The position numbers and the translations under genes are program-made. From the NCBI RefSeq assembly GCF_000247695.1, contig NW_004624732.1, positions 41,064,692 through 41,128,691 on the forward strand: 64,000 bases of DNA, in the 5' to 3' direction. This document shows positions 10,651-22,680 of this stretch, piece by piece. The notes under the pieces were generated by a model. The model made no database searches. It was given only the letters and a program-made list of their open reading frames with translations, and was not told the origin of the DNA. Position 1 is the stretch's first letter, and every line of letters starts with the position of its first letter. This DNA comes from Heterocephalus glaber. Taxonomy: Eukaryota; Chordata; Mammalia; Rodentia; Bathyergidae.

Positions 10651-12251
10651 AACTGAATCTTATTGGTTGATTTCATGATAGCAGCCATTCTTCATGGGGT
10701 GAAGTGGAATCTCAGAGTTGTTTTCATTTGCATCTCTTGAATAACCAGTGATGTTGAACATTTTTTCATATATTTATTTACTATTTCTGCTTCTTTGAGA
10801 AATGTCTGCTCATTTCAGATGGCCATTTTTGGATTGGGTCTTTAAATTTGGGAGGTCTGATTCTTTAAAGTTCTTTATAGATTCTAGATAGTAGGCCTTT
10901 GTCTGAGGAACAGCAGGTGAAAAATTTTTCCCACATTGTGGGTTGTCTCTTCACACTGTTGGTGGTTTCTCTTGCTGTGCAGAAACTCTTCCATAAGAAG
11001 AGATCCCACTTGCTGATTGTTTGTGCTAGTTCACAGGCAACTGAGGATGTGTTCATAAAATCTTTTCCTATACCAATGTCATCAACAGTTCTACATAACC
11101 TCTGTTCCAGCCGGTTCGGTGTTTTTGTTTTAATATTTAGATCTTTCATCCATTTTCATTTTAGTTTAGTGCATGTTGAAAGATATAGGTCTAGTGTTAA
11201 TCTCTGAGAAGTTGAAATCTAATTTTTCCAGCATCATTTTTTAAAGAGGCTATCTTTCCTCCATGAGGGTGTTTGGATACTTTGTCAAAGACGAGGTGGC
11301 TGAGTGTGTCTGGAGTTGTTTCTGCATCTTCTAATCTGTTCCACTGGTCCTCGGGTCTGTTTCTTTGCCAGTACCATGCTGTTTTATCACAGCAGCTTTG
11401 CAGTATAGTTTCATGTTGGGGGTAGTGATACTCCCTGCCATGTCTCTGTTGCCTAGAATTTCTTTTGCTATTCTGGGTCTCTTCTTGTTCCAAATGCTGG
11501 TGGGACCGTGGGGAAAGAGGAACACTGCTCCACTGCTGGTGGGAGTGTACACTGGTGCAACTACTGTGGAAATCAGTACGGAGACACCTCAAAGAACTAG
11601 GACTGGAAGTCCCATTTGACCCAGCTATTCCCCTGGTGAGTATCTTCCCTAAAGAATTAAAAGCATCATACCATGTGATACATGTGCACCCATGTTCATA
11701 GCAGCACAATTCATGATAGCTAAAACTTCCAAGCAGCCCAATTTCCCATCAGCTGGAGGCTGGATAAAGAAGATGTGGGGTTTTTTAAAATATAAAATGG
11801 AGTACTACTCAGCTATCAAAACTGACAAACTACAGACATCTGTAGCTAAATGGATGCACATTGATCTGATACTCTTAAGTGAAATAAATAGGACACACAT
11901 GTATAAATACCAAATAGCTTCTTTAGTGTGAGAAACTCAAAGCGTAAATAAGGACTAAAACGTATAATAGATAATGTGAAATAGGAAGAAAAGGGGCAAA
12001 GTGGAAGGGGAAGTAGGAGGGGTAGTGGAAAAGAAAGAAGGGAATGGAATTAATACGAGAAAATGATAAAATGGAAACAAAGTCTTTGTAAATAGAGAGA
12101 GATGGAAGGTTTGAAGTGAGGGCAGGGGAATGGGGAAAAATAAGAACCAAGAGAGATTATGTAAAGGTGCAAATTTCCAATGATGAATGTCATTATATTG
12201 TATACCTAAAATGTACAAATAAAATTAATTAAAAAATAAATTGAATCTTAT
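10651..12251 (+). mobile_element. L1 insertion with 5' inversion (twin priming) and target-site duplication
   Basis: Positions 11491-12238 hold the end of L1 ORF2 and the 3'UTR in plus orientation, including a purine-rich stretch at 11985-12150 and the terminal TATACCTAAAATGTACAAAT motif. Positions 10664-11490 hold the immediately upstream ORF2 segment in minus orientation. Comparison with the related copy at 30402-30925 shows the two pieces would be continuous if the first were flipped, with the break at about 11490. The 13-base flanks AACTGAATCTTAT (10651-10663) and AATTGAATCTTAT (12239-12251) form a target-site duplication with one mismatch. The ORF2 remnants are 5'-truncated and non-functional. 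Confidence 0.85.
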
Positions 12252-13400
12252 CAAAAAGAACTTCTTTATATCAAATAGGATAAGAATAAAATACTACATA
12301 AAGAATAGAAAATACTTGCAAATCATCTATTTGATTAACAATTAATACCCAGAATATAAAGAACCTCCCTTACTCAACAAGAAGAATAAAATGATTAAAA
12401 CTAGGAGACTTAACTTGACATTTTTTCAGAGATATACACATTGACAATAATCATATATAATGATAATGTTAATCATTATAGAATTTTAAATTAATTAAAG
12501 TGATCATTACCACATAAAAAAGAAAATGAGAAAATAATAAGTCCTAATAAGGATGTAGAGAAACTGAAGCATTGTTCCATTGCTGATGGAAATATAAAAT
12601 GGTATATCCATGATGGAATACAACATAGTGGTTGCATAATAAGCTGAATGCAGAAGCCAGATGTAGTGGCACATGCTCATAATCACAACTATGCAGGAAG
12701 TTCATGAAGGAGGATTGCAAGTTTAAGGCCAGCCCTGGCATACTGGCGAGAACCCTGTCACAAAATTTAAAAATACAAAGAAAGAAAGGGTTAAAGATAT
12801 AGCTCAACACATTCTGGGCTCAATCCCCAGCAGTATTAAAGTAACAAATTGAACACTGAATGACTATGTAATCTATAATTCTACTTCTGGGTAATATGCA
12901 AAAGAATAGAGAGCGGGGTCTCAAAGAGGCATTTGTGCAATGATGTTCAGAGCAGTATATTCAAAATAGCCAAAAGAAACCAACACAAATGTCCTCAGAT
13001 GTACGAAAGGATAAACAAAATGTAAAACTGTAAAATGGATCAATCAATCAATCATTCTATCTATCTATATCATGGAATATTATCAGCATTAAAAATTAAA
13101 GAAATTTTAACACATGCTACACATCAATGGAGTGACCTTAAAGATATTACATTAAATGAAATAAGTCACTGACCAAAGAATAAATATTATATAATTTGAT
13201 TTTTATAATTTACTTGGAATGCACAAAGTAACAGAAACAAAGTAGAGTACTTGTTGCAAGTGAGTCAGAGGTGGAAAAAGGAGCTTTCTTATTTAATTGG
13301 CATGGAATTTCAGCATGGGAAGACAAACTTCTGGAAAGAGAAAATGATGGCTGGATAAAAATGTATACTAAATGCCACTCAATTAATTTTTAAGATTAAC
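12252..13400 (+). mobile_element. Older L1 fragment that hosts other insertions
   Basis: This segment follows the order of an L1 ORF2 end: a 'caaatcatctatttgattaa' zone near 12320, 'ggatgtagagaaactg' near 12550, the 'catggaatattatcagc' zone near 13070, and a diverged 3' part to about 13400. The target site of the L1 at 10651-12251 also reads as L1 (the ACTTC-ATC-AAA zone), so that insertion lies within this older copy or at its edge. A B1-dID interrupts it at 12655-12840. Short AATC and TCTA repeats lie at 13040-13068. Confidence 0.6.
12655..12840 (+). mobile_element. B1-dID composite SINE inside an old L1
   Basis: The left half starts GCCAGATGTAGTGGCACATG, which is 7SL-derived B1-like. It runs through AGGAGGATTGCAAGTTTAAG and the ACCCTGTCACAAAA end. 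After an A-rich linker comes an ID-like half (TTAAAGATATAGCTCAACA, then GGGCTCAATCCCCAGCAG). Confidence 0.75.
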
Positions 13401-13484
13401 TAAAATTATAACTTTTATTTAGGTATATATTAGCACAATTTAAAAAGTAGAAATTAAATAGATAAAGAGTAACAAAATATATTA

Positions 13485-15005
13485 AAATAATTTATCATCA
13501 AATAAAATTAAAAATACAGAAATTACTAAAATGAACCAAATAGAAAATTCAGAAGATATCAAGAACATCCTAAAATTCATATGAAATTGGAAAAAATGAG
13601 AAATAGCAAAACTACTTAAAAGAACATACACAGGAATCACATTTATGCATTTCAAAGCTTACTGTAATGCTACAATACTCAAAATACTAGCATAAGAATA
13701 GACATATAAATCAAGGATCAGAATTAAGAGTCCAAAAGTAAACTCTCACACTTTGGTCAATTGATTTTTGACAAAGTGCCAATAAAATTCAATGGAGGAA
13801 GGCATTAGTTTTGCAACAAATTGCACTAGGTCAACTGGACACACACGTGAAAAACTAAATGAAGCTGGGATTGTTCTTGTATCATATACAAAATTAATCC
13901 AAATTGTACCACAGGCCTAAGAGTGACAATGATATAAATTTTTAGAAAAATATTGAAATAAATATTTTTATCTTAAGTTAGGAAAGCTTTGTTAGATATA
14001 GCACCAAAGTCATAAGTGACAAAGAACAATATCATATGTATTGGACTTTAACCAAATGAAAATGTTTACGCTTCAAAGTATACCACAAAAAACTGAAAAG
14101 ACAATCCATAGAATGTAAGAAAAAATTGTAAATCAAATCTGATTAAAAACTTGTATTCAAAATATATAAATAAATTTCAATTTAATAATAAGTGATATCC
14201 CACTATAAACATAAGGAAAGCATCTGAATAGATATTTCTACAAGGAAATTATTCAAATGGCAAATAAACAATGAATGGACATTCAACATCTGCACTGATT
14301 AGCCAAATGTAAATCAAAACCACCATGAAAGAGTTCGTCACACTTAGGATTATTAAATGCCAGACAATCAGTGTCGGCAAGAATGATGGGAACACCAAAC
14401 TCATTAAGAAATATAAATGACCTAGCTACACTGGAAACAACTTTGGGAATTTTTCAAAAAGTTATGCATGGAGTTAACATATGTCTCAGCAATTCTACTT
14501 TTAGAATTGGGTATATATTAGATTTATGCCCAAGAGAAATTACAACATACTTAAACTTTATAAATGTTTATAACAGCATTATTCATAACAGACAAAACTA
14601 AAAACAATACAATGATTTCTCGGTGGATGAATAGGTGAACAAAATAAAGTATATCTGTGAAATGGAATATTATCTGGCAATAAAAAACCAAAAAAAGTAT
14701 AAGATACTTCTTGTGTTCATCCTGAAACCTCTATTCTGGTCAAACAAGCAAGTCACAGAAGATTACATATTATATGATTTTGTTTATATGAATTGTCTAG
14801 GATAGTCAAATCAATAGAGACGAAGAGCTGAATGATGGTTGTCTATGCCAGGGAACTGGGAAGAAATAAAAGTCACTACATATGTATGTAGGGCTATTTT
14901 TGTCATTTTGAAAAATGTTATCAATTGCATATGTTAATGGGTGAACCACTGTATGAATAGACTAAAAATCACCAGACTTTAGGCTTTAGTAAGCCGAATG
15001 GCATA
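13485..15005 (+). mobile_element. Old L1 fragment (ORF2 3' half and 3'UTR)
   Basis: The segment follows ORF2 order: the 'ttcatatgaaattgg' zone near 13577, 'tacaatactcaaaa' near 13670, 'gtcaattgatttttgacaaa' near 13757, the 'aatgaatggacattcaaca' zone near 14270, 'atggaatattatctggc' near 14662, and a 3'UTR-like end. It is diverged and full of stops. It is a separate copy from the L1 just upstream because the ORF2 segment starts over. Confidence 0.65.
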
Positions 15006-15009
15006 ATAT

Positions 15010-16035
15010 GTGAAATATATACCAATGAAGCTGTTATTTAAAACTAGATACAAAGAACAGGAAATTGCAATGGCATTAAAACCTTTAGTAGAATTTAGGA
15101 TGCATTGAAGCAATAGATAACTAATTCCATTGTCTACTTCTATGCATAGAACAACTCATCAACTGAGATAACAGAGTAAAGATTACTTTCAGACACATAA
15201 GCCCAACAAAAATTTTCATCTGAGAAACTTTTCTCAGGAAGCTCAAATTGAAGCATCAATAAAGAAAGAATATTTCGTCCTCCACCAAAACTAAGAAATT
15301 ATATTTAGAAAAAAGGCTTATAATCCAGAAGAAAGAAAGCCGAGACATGGAATAAATGCCAAGAATTTCCTAAGAAGCTGGAGAAGAGATATTACCACAC
15401 AGCACCTATATAACTGGTCTAAATTACAGAGGACATACCAAGAGAATCAATGTTATGTCCCCAAGAAATCAAAGAAGAAAAGAAATTTATTCATATATAC
15501 CATATGATTTAGCTCTGAAAGTTATGTACAATATATTTATAAAAAGTACTGATTTAAATAATAACTGGGATATAGGAGTGATATTAAAAGAATGTGTATA
15601 GTAAGTAAAGGGGAGGATTCCTAAGTAAACAAAATAATTATCTTCCAGTAGGAAGCGAATTGATAGTATCTGAATCTCGAAAGTCAAGAAATATCTGTGT
15701 TAGTATGTTATTTTTTAAAATATGCAAATTAAAAATGGAGAAAAGTTGAGAGTGCTAGTGGAAGAGGAATTAGGGATGGGTAAAATGAGAACAGGTGACT
15801 AATTTTGAGCTTTATATAACTATTTGAATTTCAAACCATATACTGTATATACCATAAATGTATCTATACCAATACAACTTATGCAAATCTATATATAATT
15901 TCAGAATTTCAGACTCTATATATAATTTCAAAGCAAGTAACATCTTTATGGACCTCCATAAATAATAAATGTAGACATTTTTTACACATCCAAGTTCTTT
16001 CTGAGAAATTTCATAAGATAAAAATATATATTTTA
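15010..16035. other. AT-rich intergenic DNA, nothing recognised
   Basis: No gene is seen. The 15230-15480 stretch is A-rich on the plus strand and may be a very old L1 piece, but I could not match it to a specific part. Confidence 0.4.
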
Positions 16036-16038
16036 ATT

Positions 16039-16123
16039 TTTTTTTTTTTCTACCGGGGATCAAACTCAGGACCTTGCGCTTGCAAGCCAGGCAGTGGAAC
16101 CAATGAGATAAATCCCCAGCCCA
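16039..16123 (-). mobile_element. ID-type SINE
   Basis: On the minus strand it reads GGGCTGGGGATTTATCTCA (A box zone), a tRNA-like body with CTTGCAAGCGCAAGG, GAGTTTGATCCCCGG (B box zone), and an A tail (T run at 16039-16050 on the plus strand). It is nearly full length. Confidence 0.85.
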
Positions 16124-16876
16124 ATATATTTTATTTTTGATGAAGATGTTTTTAGTAACTGTTACTTCCTATCACAAATACAAATATATATAATATATAC
16201 AATATATTATATATGATATAAATTGCTTTATCCTTGCTTTACCTTCAACATAATTGTCAATGTTGTTGAGACAACACTTAGAAATATAGCTCTAGGCTAT
16301 AATTAAATAGACAGCAAAGCCACAATTGAAACTTTAACTTGGGGAAATGAAAAATAATAGATTATCTAAGCAGGAGATATATTAATGAGTACATATTTCT
16401 ACGGGCATTTTTTTCTTTTTTCTTTTTTCTTTTAGTTTTTTTCAGTTAATGTACATCAACCTGACTCAGAAAAATCAGCCTATAATAACCAGGGGGAAAT
16501 ATTATGGGGTAAAAGTTCCCACCTAAAGAGAAAATTGCACATCCAGGTATTACTTAAATTTGTAAAGACAGAATAACTATTAAAGAAGAAATTAGAATAT
16601 TAACCATAAGTGCTACCCATAGGGACAGATTCCAGAAATTTGCACATTGCAAAGCAAACTAAATAAAATTTCAAAATCCTAGAAGAAAAATAATGGTACA
16701 AGATATTTGAATGACATATAAAAATTATAAATACATACTTCTTGATTATAATGAGAAAATTATTTTTAAATAAATATAAGAGCTCAAGCTTATTATCTCA
16801 AAGAAAGTACAAGATAATTTATTTTGATTTTTGAACATGAGTCAGGCACCATCTAAATCCTAACCTTCCTCCTTCG

Positions 16877-16952
16877 GTGCTGTTGAGGATGGAATTCTGG
16901 CACTAGATATTCTAGGCAAGTGCTCTACAAGTTAGCTAACTTCCAGGTCTAA
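16877..16952 (-). mobile_element. Diverged ID-like SINE fragment
   Basis: On the minus strand a CTTGTAGAGCACTTGCCTAG core and an ATTCCATCC B-box-like end recall the ID half of a B1-dID. It is heavily mutated. Confidence 0.4.
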
Positions 16953-17154
16953 TTTATTATTGTTTTTTAGGCTCATTATATGTACTCTAGAAAGGTACCG
17001 GTAGGGATATAAGTAAGTCTTCCAAAAGTAAAGGTATGAAATCTCAGAAGCAACTGGCTATAGCAAGAACCTCTGAGAAGAGGCAAGAGGGGACTCTAGA
17101 AATAAAGGAAAAAGAGGCCTGCTCCATCCCAAGAAGTCATCTTAAAATATAAAG

Positions 17155-17895
17155 CCCCACAAATACATGAACAAATCCTTAGTGTCCTTTAACATCAGGG
17201 AAATGCGAATCAAAATTCTACTGAGACACCATCTCTCAAGTCAGTTAGAATGGTTACTATCAAAATAATTGATAATAAAAATGCTGGTGAGGGTATAGAG
17301 AAAAAGTAACCTTTATAGACTGTTGCTGGGAATGTAAAGTAGCACAACTACTTTAGAAAACAGTATCCAGGTTCCATGGGGAAAAAAAATAACTAAAAAT
17401 AGAATTACAGTGTGATCCACATATCCTATTCTTGAGTATACGTGCATTATTAATGAAGTCATCATACCAAAAACATACCTATTTGGCCATGTTTATCCTA
17501 GCACTATTCATAGTAACTAAGATACAGAATCAGCCTACAGTGCCCAATAATAGAGGAATGGATAAAGAAATATGGTATATACATAATGGAGCAATATTCA
17601 CCCTTAAAGAAAAATGAAATCCAATCATATCCAGTAAAAGGTATAGATCTACAGGGCATCTTATTAGGTGAAACAAGCAAAATACTGAAAGACAGTATAA
17701 AATATTCCCTTGCATATGTGAAAACCAAAACCAAAAAAAAACTTAAGTCAATCTGAAAGTAGAGGAGAGATTATTATGGACTGGGAAGGATGTTTAGGCA
17801 GGGAAGGAAGGTGGGGAAAGGGGAAAAATAGGGCAGATGTCTATGAGCACTATAAAATGTATGCATGCATAGAACTAACATTACTTAAAAGGGCA
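17155..17895 (+). mobile_element. Old L1 fragment (end of ORF2 and 3' region)
   Basis: This block has the zone 'catcagggaaatgcgaatca' (about 17198), 'gagacaccatctctca' (about 17223), 'atgctggtgagggtatagag' (about 17281), the 'cctagcactattcatagtaa' zone (about 17497), and 'gaatggataaagaaatatgg' (about 17556), in L1 ORF2 order. A purine-rich 3'UTR-like stretch lies at 17755-17830. There is no intact frame. Confidence 0.7.
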
Positions 17896-17899
17896 ATAC

Positions 17900-19585
17900 T
17901 TTCATTCCACGTGTGTTAAAAAATACACACACACATAAAACAGCAGCAACAAAAGATATTCCTGCTACATCTCTCAATTCAAACTATTATTTTTATATAC
18001 CTATTTCTCCAAGGGAATAATCTATATAGAAGGGGAAGAAGAATCATATAATTCTGTCTTCATATAGGGAGTTCACAATGTATTTAAAGGAAAAAGTGGG
18101 CTTCATAACTCTACACATTCAAATCTAGAAAGACTAACAAAAGATTTTTGCCAAGGTAGCCTTCCATTCGATCTTCTTGAAGCAAAATATCCAAGAGAGA
18201 CTAACTTGATATCCTTTCTTTAATTTCTTTTCTTGTCTTTCCTGACATGAATCTCTGGCAATACTTCATCGGCACTGAGTTCTATTATCTACTCATAATT
18301 TTACACTCACATGCACTCACAGCCTGAGAGCTAAAGGAAAACACTTAGTTCAGTTTCCTTAGAGGGAGGCACATATTTATCTACTCTGCAAAAAGTCTTT
18401 AACAGACGAATGACTTAAGGGTGCTGATTAATATATGTCAAGAATAGCTCTTCTATATAATTTGTAGCATTAAATTAAATGTTCTTTATGTAGAAGGGGT
18501 CTTGAAAAAATGTGTTTATAAGAAACAATTTTAAAAAGTTTAAAAAGATTAAATAAATTGATCATGAAAACAATTTTATAAGGTTGCATCTTGTGTATTT
18601 GGGGGAATCACTGCTTATCAGGGAATGCATATTAGAAATTCATGACATAATTCTTAAAATTACCTTAACTTTTAATGTAAATCTCTTTTTGACAATGGAT
18701 TTTTGGTACTTGGGAAAGTATCAAAAGATTGTTCTTATGGAATTGACTATTCAGAGTTTATTGCCTTCCAGAACAATTCAGTCTGTCCTTGGTGTAATAA
18801 CAAGTGATTCATTTGTTATGTCACAAATTAGAATAAATGAATGACAGCATTATAAGGACAAGTATGAGACCTGTCTGGTAATCCCAGTGTCTGACTTGTA
18901 AAATTTATCTGAAAATAGTGCTGATGAAAATTGAATTTCTAACTGATGTTGTGTCTTGTTTCGAAGCCTAGGAAAAAGCAGTTCTCTTAATGATGAGGTC
19001 ATTCACTTATTTGCTTCTTAATGTATGCAAATGATGAGTTATCATTTGTTTTTTGCATGTGAAAATACTGATGCATCCATGCAAATGTAGGCCACCAAAT
19101 CAAAGACCATAATACATTTATATGTAACTTAAATGTACAGACCACATCTTTCCTTACATTAGTAAGTCCGTAAATGTTTTGTGTTTATGATATGAAAATG
19201 ATAGCAATTTAACTCTAAAGCTGTTTTTTAAAGTTGAAAACAACTTGACATGGTACTAAACAGACATTATTTTCAACAGTCAAGCAAGCTTTATTCAATC
19301 ATGTATTCATCAAATTCTTATGGATGCTCATTAAATAGGATAGGCAACATATTGTGAAAGGGTAGATCAAAGCAAGCCAATGCAGACTTAACTTCATCCC
19401 AGTGCAGACAGTATACTAAAGAGGAAATCAAATGACAGAGGCCAATAAATTATAACTGCAATTGTATGAGCCATGGAGCAGAAGAATTCAGTATACGAAA
19501 GGATTAATGAAGGCATTCTGGTCAGAGACATCACTGAACATTTATTCCAGGAAGTAGCACAAGTTGAAACCTCATTTATTGGGCC
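17900..19585. other. AT-rich intergenic DNA, nothing recognised
   Basis: Only a short CA repeat (about 17923-17936) stands out. The open frame at 18584-18844 (86 codons) has no family feature and is probably chance. Confidence 0.45.
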
Positions 19586-19587
19586 TT

Positions 19588-19702
19588 AAAATGGTATAGG
19601 GAGGGCCAGGGATTTAGCTCAGTGGTTCCAGCACCTGCCTCGCAAGCACAAGGACCTGAGTTTGATCCCTGATACCAAAAAAAAAAAAAAATGGTATAGG
19701 GA
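19588..19702 (+). mobile_element. ID-type SINE with perfect 15-bp target-site duplication
   Basis: The body at 19603-19675 has GATTTAGCTCAGTGGTTCCA (A box), CTCGCAAGCACAAGGACC and GAGTTTGATCCCTG (B box). It is followed by an A tail to about 19690. AAAATGGTATAGGGA flanks it at 19588-19602 and 19688-19702 without mismatch, so the insertion is fairly young and L1-mediated. Confidence 0.92.
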
Positions 19703-19871
19703 AAAATCATCCAGGGACCTTGCTGAAATGTAGATTTTGTTTCAGAAATTGTAGATTGGTGCCCAAGATTTTGCATTCCTAACAAGCTTGCAGGAGAGGC
19801 TGATACTGATAATTCAAGTTACCATACTACAAGAAAAGCTAATTTTTAGATCAGATTATCCCTGATTTTGT

Positions 19872-20108
19872 ATAAACAGGACATTTAAATTAACAACTCT
19901 TTGAAACAGAAAACATACTGGGGCAGGGGATTTAGCTCAGCAGTTTCGCTGCCTGCTGCGGAAGCGCAAGGACCTGAGTTCGAGCCCCAGTACCATAAAC
20001 AGGACATTTAAATTAACAACTCTTTGAAACAGAAAACATACTGGGGCAGGGGATTTAGCTCAGTAGTTTCGCTGCCTGCTGCGGAAGCACAAGGACCCGA
20101 GTTCGATC
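19872..20108 (+). repeat. Tandem duplication of a 123-bp unit containing an ID SINE, next to an assembly gap
   Basis: The unit at 19872-19994 starts ATAAACAGGACATTTAAATT, continues through an ID element (from about 19921) and ends at CCAGTACC. It is repeated from 19995 to 20108, where the N run begins. The two copies differ at only a handful of positions, for example CAGCAGTTTC versus CAGTAGTTTC and AAGCGC versus AAGCAC. Flank and SINE are both copied, so this is not two independent insertions. It may be a true duplication or an assembly error. Confidence 0.85.
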
Positions 20109-20218
20109 NNNNNNNNNNNNNNNNNNNNNNNNNNNNNNNNNNNNNNNNNNNNNNNNNNNNNNNNNNNNNNNNNNNNNNNNNNNNNNNNNNNNNNNNNNNN
20201 NNNNNNNNTAGAAAACAT
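20043..20218 (+). mobile_element. ID-type SINE interrupted by an assembly gap
   Basis: The ID body starts near 20044 and is cut at the B box by the gap. AGAAAACAT occurs just before the SINE and again just after the gap (20210-20218), which fits a target-site duplication. The gap then probably hides only the SINE 3' end and tail. Confidence 0.6.
20109..20208. other. Assembly gap (100 N)
   Basis: Exactly 100 N, the usual placeholder for a gap of unknown length. It falls inside an ID element. Confidence 0.98.
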
Positions 20219-22060
20219 TTTAATAATAGAAAAGATTATTTTATAATAAAATATTTTAAAACATTTTTATGAAGATAAAAGCTCAAGGAACACTGGACAA
20301 TTTACTAATAGAAAACTAGCAGCTATAAGCAATTCTTTTTCTGTGCATACAAATTTGTAGATCTCAGTCTCTTTTTTTCTTCACCACTTGTGATAAGAGC
20401 TTCAAAAGAGATCAAAAGTAAACATCCAAGTAAGAAAGTGTGAACCACTTTGAGTGAAGGAGAACCATGACTGTAGGTATTTTTAGAGACATTGGCAACA
20501 TGGCCACTTTTTGACACTTCATGTAACTAATTCTTGGGTTTATTAAGTGACACAGGTATGGTCCTTAAATTCCTCAACGCAACCAAACATTCCCAAGGAA
20601 CAGGACTGTGATGAAATGAGAGCAAACCTAATAGCTTAAATATGGTCAATTATTTTATCTCATATACGTGCATAAGATAGCCAATATGGGACAAAAATTA
20701 GTAGTCTCTTATACCGTATAGTTTTGAGTGTGGCAATTAATGCTCCTTATATTCCTCTCTACAATCATGATCAAGCACATATAATAGGCTATGCTAAAAA
20801 TAAAATAAGCAAAAATACAATCACCAAAAACAGCACAAATTACAGTCTTACTTAGGATAATGGTTAATATTTTTTGTCCCAAAGTCATAGGACTAAAAAT
20901 GTTAACTTTTGACTACATTAAGATCTGTCTACTCGATTTTATTCCTGTTTTGGATGTTCCAAAATAGTCTGTGTTTTGATAAGTATGTGTACTTTTTGAT
21001 AATAAAGAGCATATTTTATTAAGAATATGAAATGATGTGAGTAGTTTCTAAAATCTACAATAAAACTAGATTAAAAAGAAAAAATGATTTCCATAGCAGA
21101 CATGATAAAATGATCAACCGATTAGAAACTTTGCAAATACAGGTGCAACCCATATTTGTATTCAATTCTTAAAATGACAGTACCATAAAATCTCTGTTCT
21201 CTCTTGTTGATTTATATTTTCATGAATTTACCTGATTTTATCATAACATTATTCATTTCAATTTTATTATTCAATATTCATACATGAGACACCAATGTCT
21301 AGACAGGCTCTATCAAATACTGTTTGCTTTCCCTAGTTCAGATTTCCCAATTTTAAAAATATATTTCTTTTATAGATTAAGCTTTTTACTTTAATTTATC
21401 CTGAGCCTTATTTCATCTATATAGAACTTTCATTTCTTTTCTCATAGCTAAGGGTAAGTTGATTGATAGAATTCAATCACTGGGCTGAAATAATGCAGCC
21501 AGCTTTTATCTTACATTAGAATGCATTTTATTTTTATTTGCTTTACCTATTACATGTCAAAGAATGTGAGAAAAATATAATGATTTTAGGTGTACCACCT
21601 GGGCCCATAATTCTGTCTAGATAATAGAATAGAGACTTTGCATAAAAGAATATTAAAATTCTGGCTAAGAGTTATGATTTACAAATAAGTTAAAGTATAA
21701 AATAAGTTCAGTGTGAATATACCAATTCCCAATTCTAAAATGATACAGATGTGCCAAGATATCATGTACTTAAACAGTTATGCTTAACAAAGATTAAAAG
21801 ATGTTATTTTTTAACTTGTAAAATATATCCATAGTTGGGGAAGTTATAGTGACTTAGGCAAGTTTTTCAAATGTAAAATAAGTAATTTACAGTTAGAAAA
21901 GTCACCTATAACACAATCAGTAAGTTTACATAGTAATATTCTAAATACATTTATATATTACATATTAGCACAACAACAAAGATATATTCACACTGAGACC
22001 ACAAATATAAGCCATTGAAAAAGCATTTAGTACAGTAGTTAAAATCTACTTGATAACATG
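20219..22060. other. AT-rich intergenic DNA, nothing clear recognised
   Basis: No gene is seen. A stretch at about 21835-21900 (GACTTAGGCAAGTTTTTCAA then a GTAAAATAAG) recalls a minus-strand MIR but is too short to be firm. Confidence 0.4.
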
Positions 22061-22064
22061 CACA

Positions 22065-22182
22065 TTGTTTTAAATCTACAGTCTGTTATTCACTAATTAT
22101 GTGAGATATCCTTCAGAGTTCTGATTTTTTTAAATCTCAGGGTTCTTATCTGTCACGTGATCATAAGAATATAAGCCTTATG
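22065..22182 (-). mobile_element. MIR SINE fragment cut by a B1-dID
   Basis: The plus strand shows the antisense MIR order: TCACTAATTATGTGAGATAT, then a CTCAGGGTTCTTATCTGTCA zone, then AAGAATA. It stops where the B1-dID begins. Confidence 0.5.
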
Positions 22183-22365
22183 CCAGCATGGTGGCACATA
22201 CCTATAAGCTAAGCACTATGGAACATTGAGGCAGGAAGACTGCAAGTTCAAGCTCAACCCAGACAACTAAGTAACTTAGAGACCCTGTTATAAATAAATA
22301 AATAAAGCTCAAAGTGAAGCCTCTGGATTAAATTCTGAATACTACTCCCAAAAAACAAAAATGAA
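22183..22365 (+). mobile_element. B1-dID composite SINE
   Basis: The B1-like half starts GCCAGCATGGTGGCACATAC and ends GAGACCCTGTTATAAATAAA. The ID-like half (AAAGCTCAAAGTGAAGCCTC, then GATTAAATTCTGAATACTA) is followed by an A-rich tail. Confidence 0.75.
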
Positions 22366-22579
22366 CCTTACAAATATTTTAAGGAGAATAATATAAGATA
22401 ATGTCTTTGATAAATAACAGCTATTTTCTGAATAGTATATCTTGTCACATTCCTAATGTTTATTTTTATGAAGATATATTATAGTGCTAGTAATAAATCT
22501 TCAAGAGTCTACAAGGTTCTCTAATATATTTATTCATCAGAGTAATGTGCAAGGATCTGGAGAATAAGTACATTATAAT

Positions 22580-22680
22580 TATTGCAGTATGGTAGAAATT
22601 ATGCTTTTAGAGTTGAGAAGACTGACCAAATGACTTCTACTTATTGGTTGGATGACCTTGAAAAAGTAAATGAGATATAT
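22580..22680 (-). mobile_element. MIR SINE fragment truncated by the MaLR provirus
   Basis: TGACTTCTACTTATTGGTTG followed by GATGACCTTGAAAAAGTAAA matches the antisense MIR zone (stays-in-place 'gtgaccttgggcaagt' type). The match ends at the LTR start. Confidence 0.45.

Noticed and set aside
11197..11709. Frames of 170 and 78-94 codons on both strands around 10.9-11.9 kb
   Set aside because: They are ORF2 remnants of the inverted L1 and not independent genes.
18584..18844. Open frame of 86 codons as a small gene
   Set aside because: There are no family features, no splice context and no GC shift. It is compatible with chance.
19603..19675. tRNA-like sequences with A and B boxes
   Set aside because: These are ID SINEs with A tails and target-site duplications. 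They do not fold as intact tRNAs with an acceptor stem.
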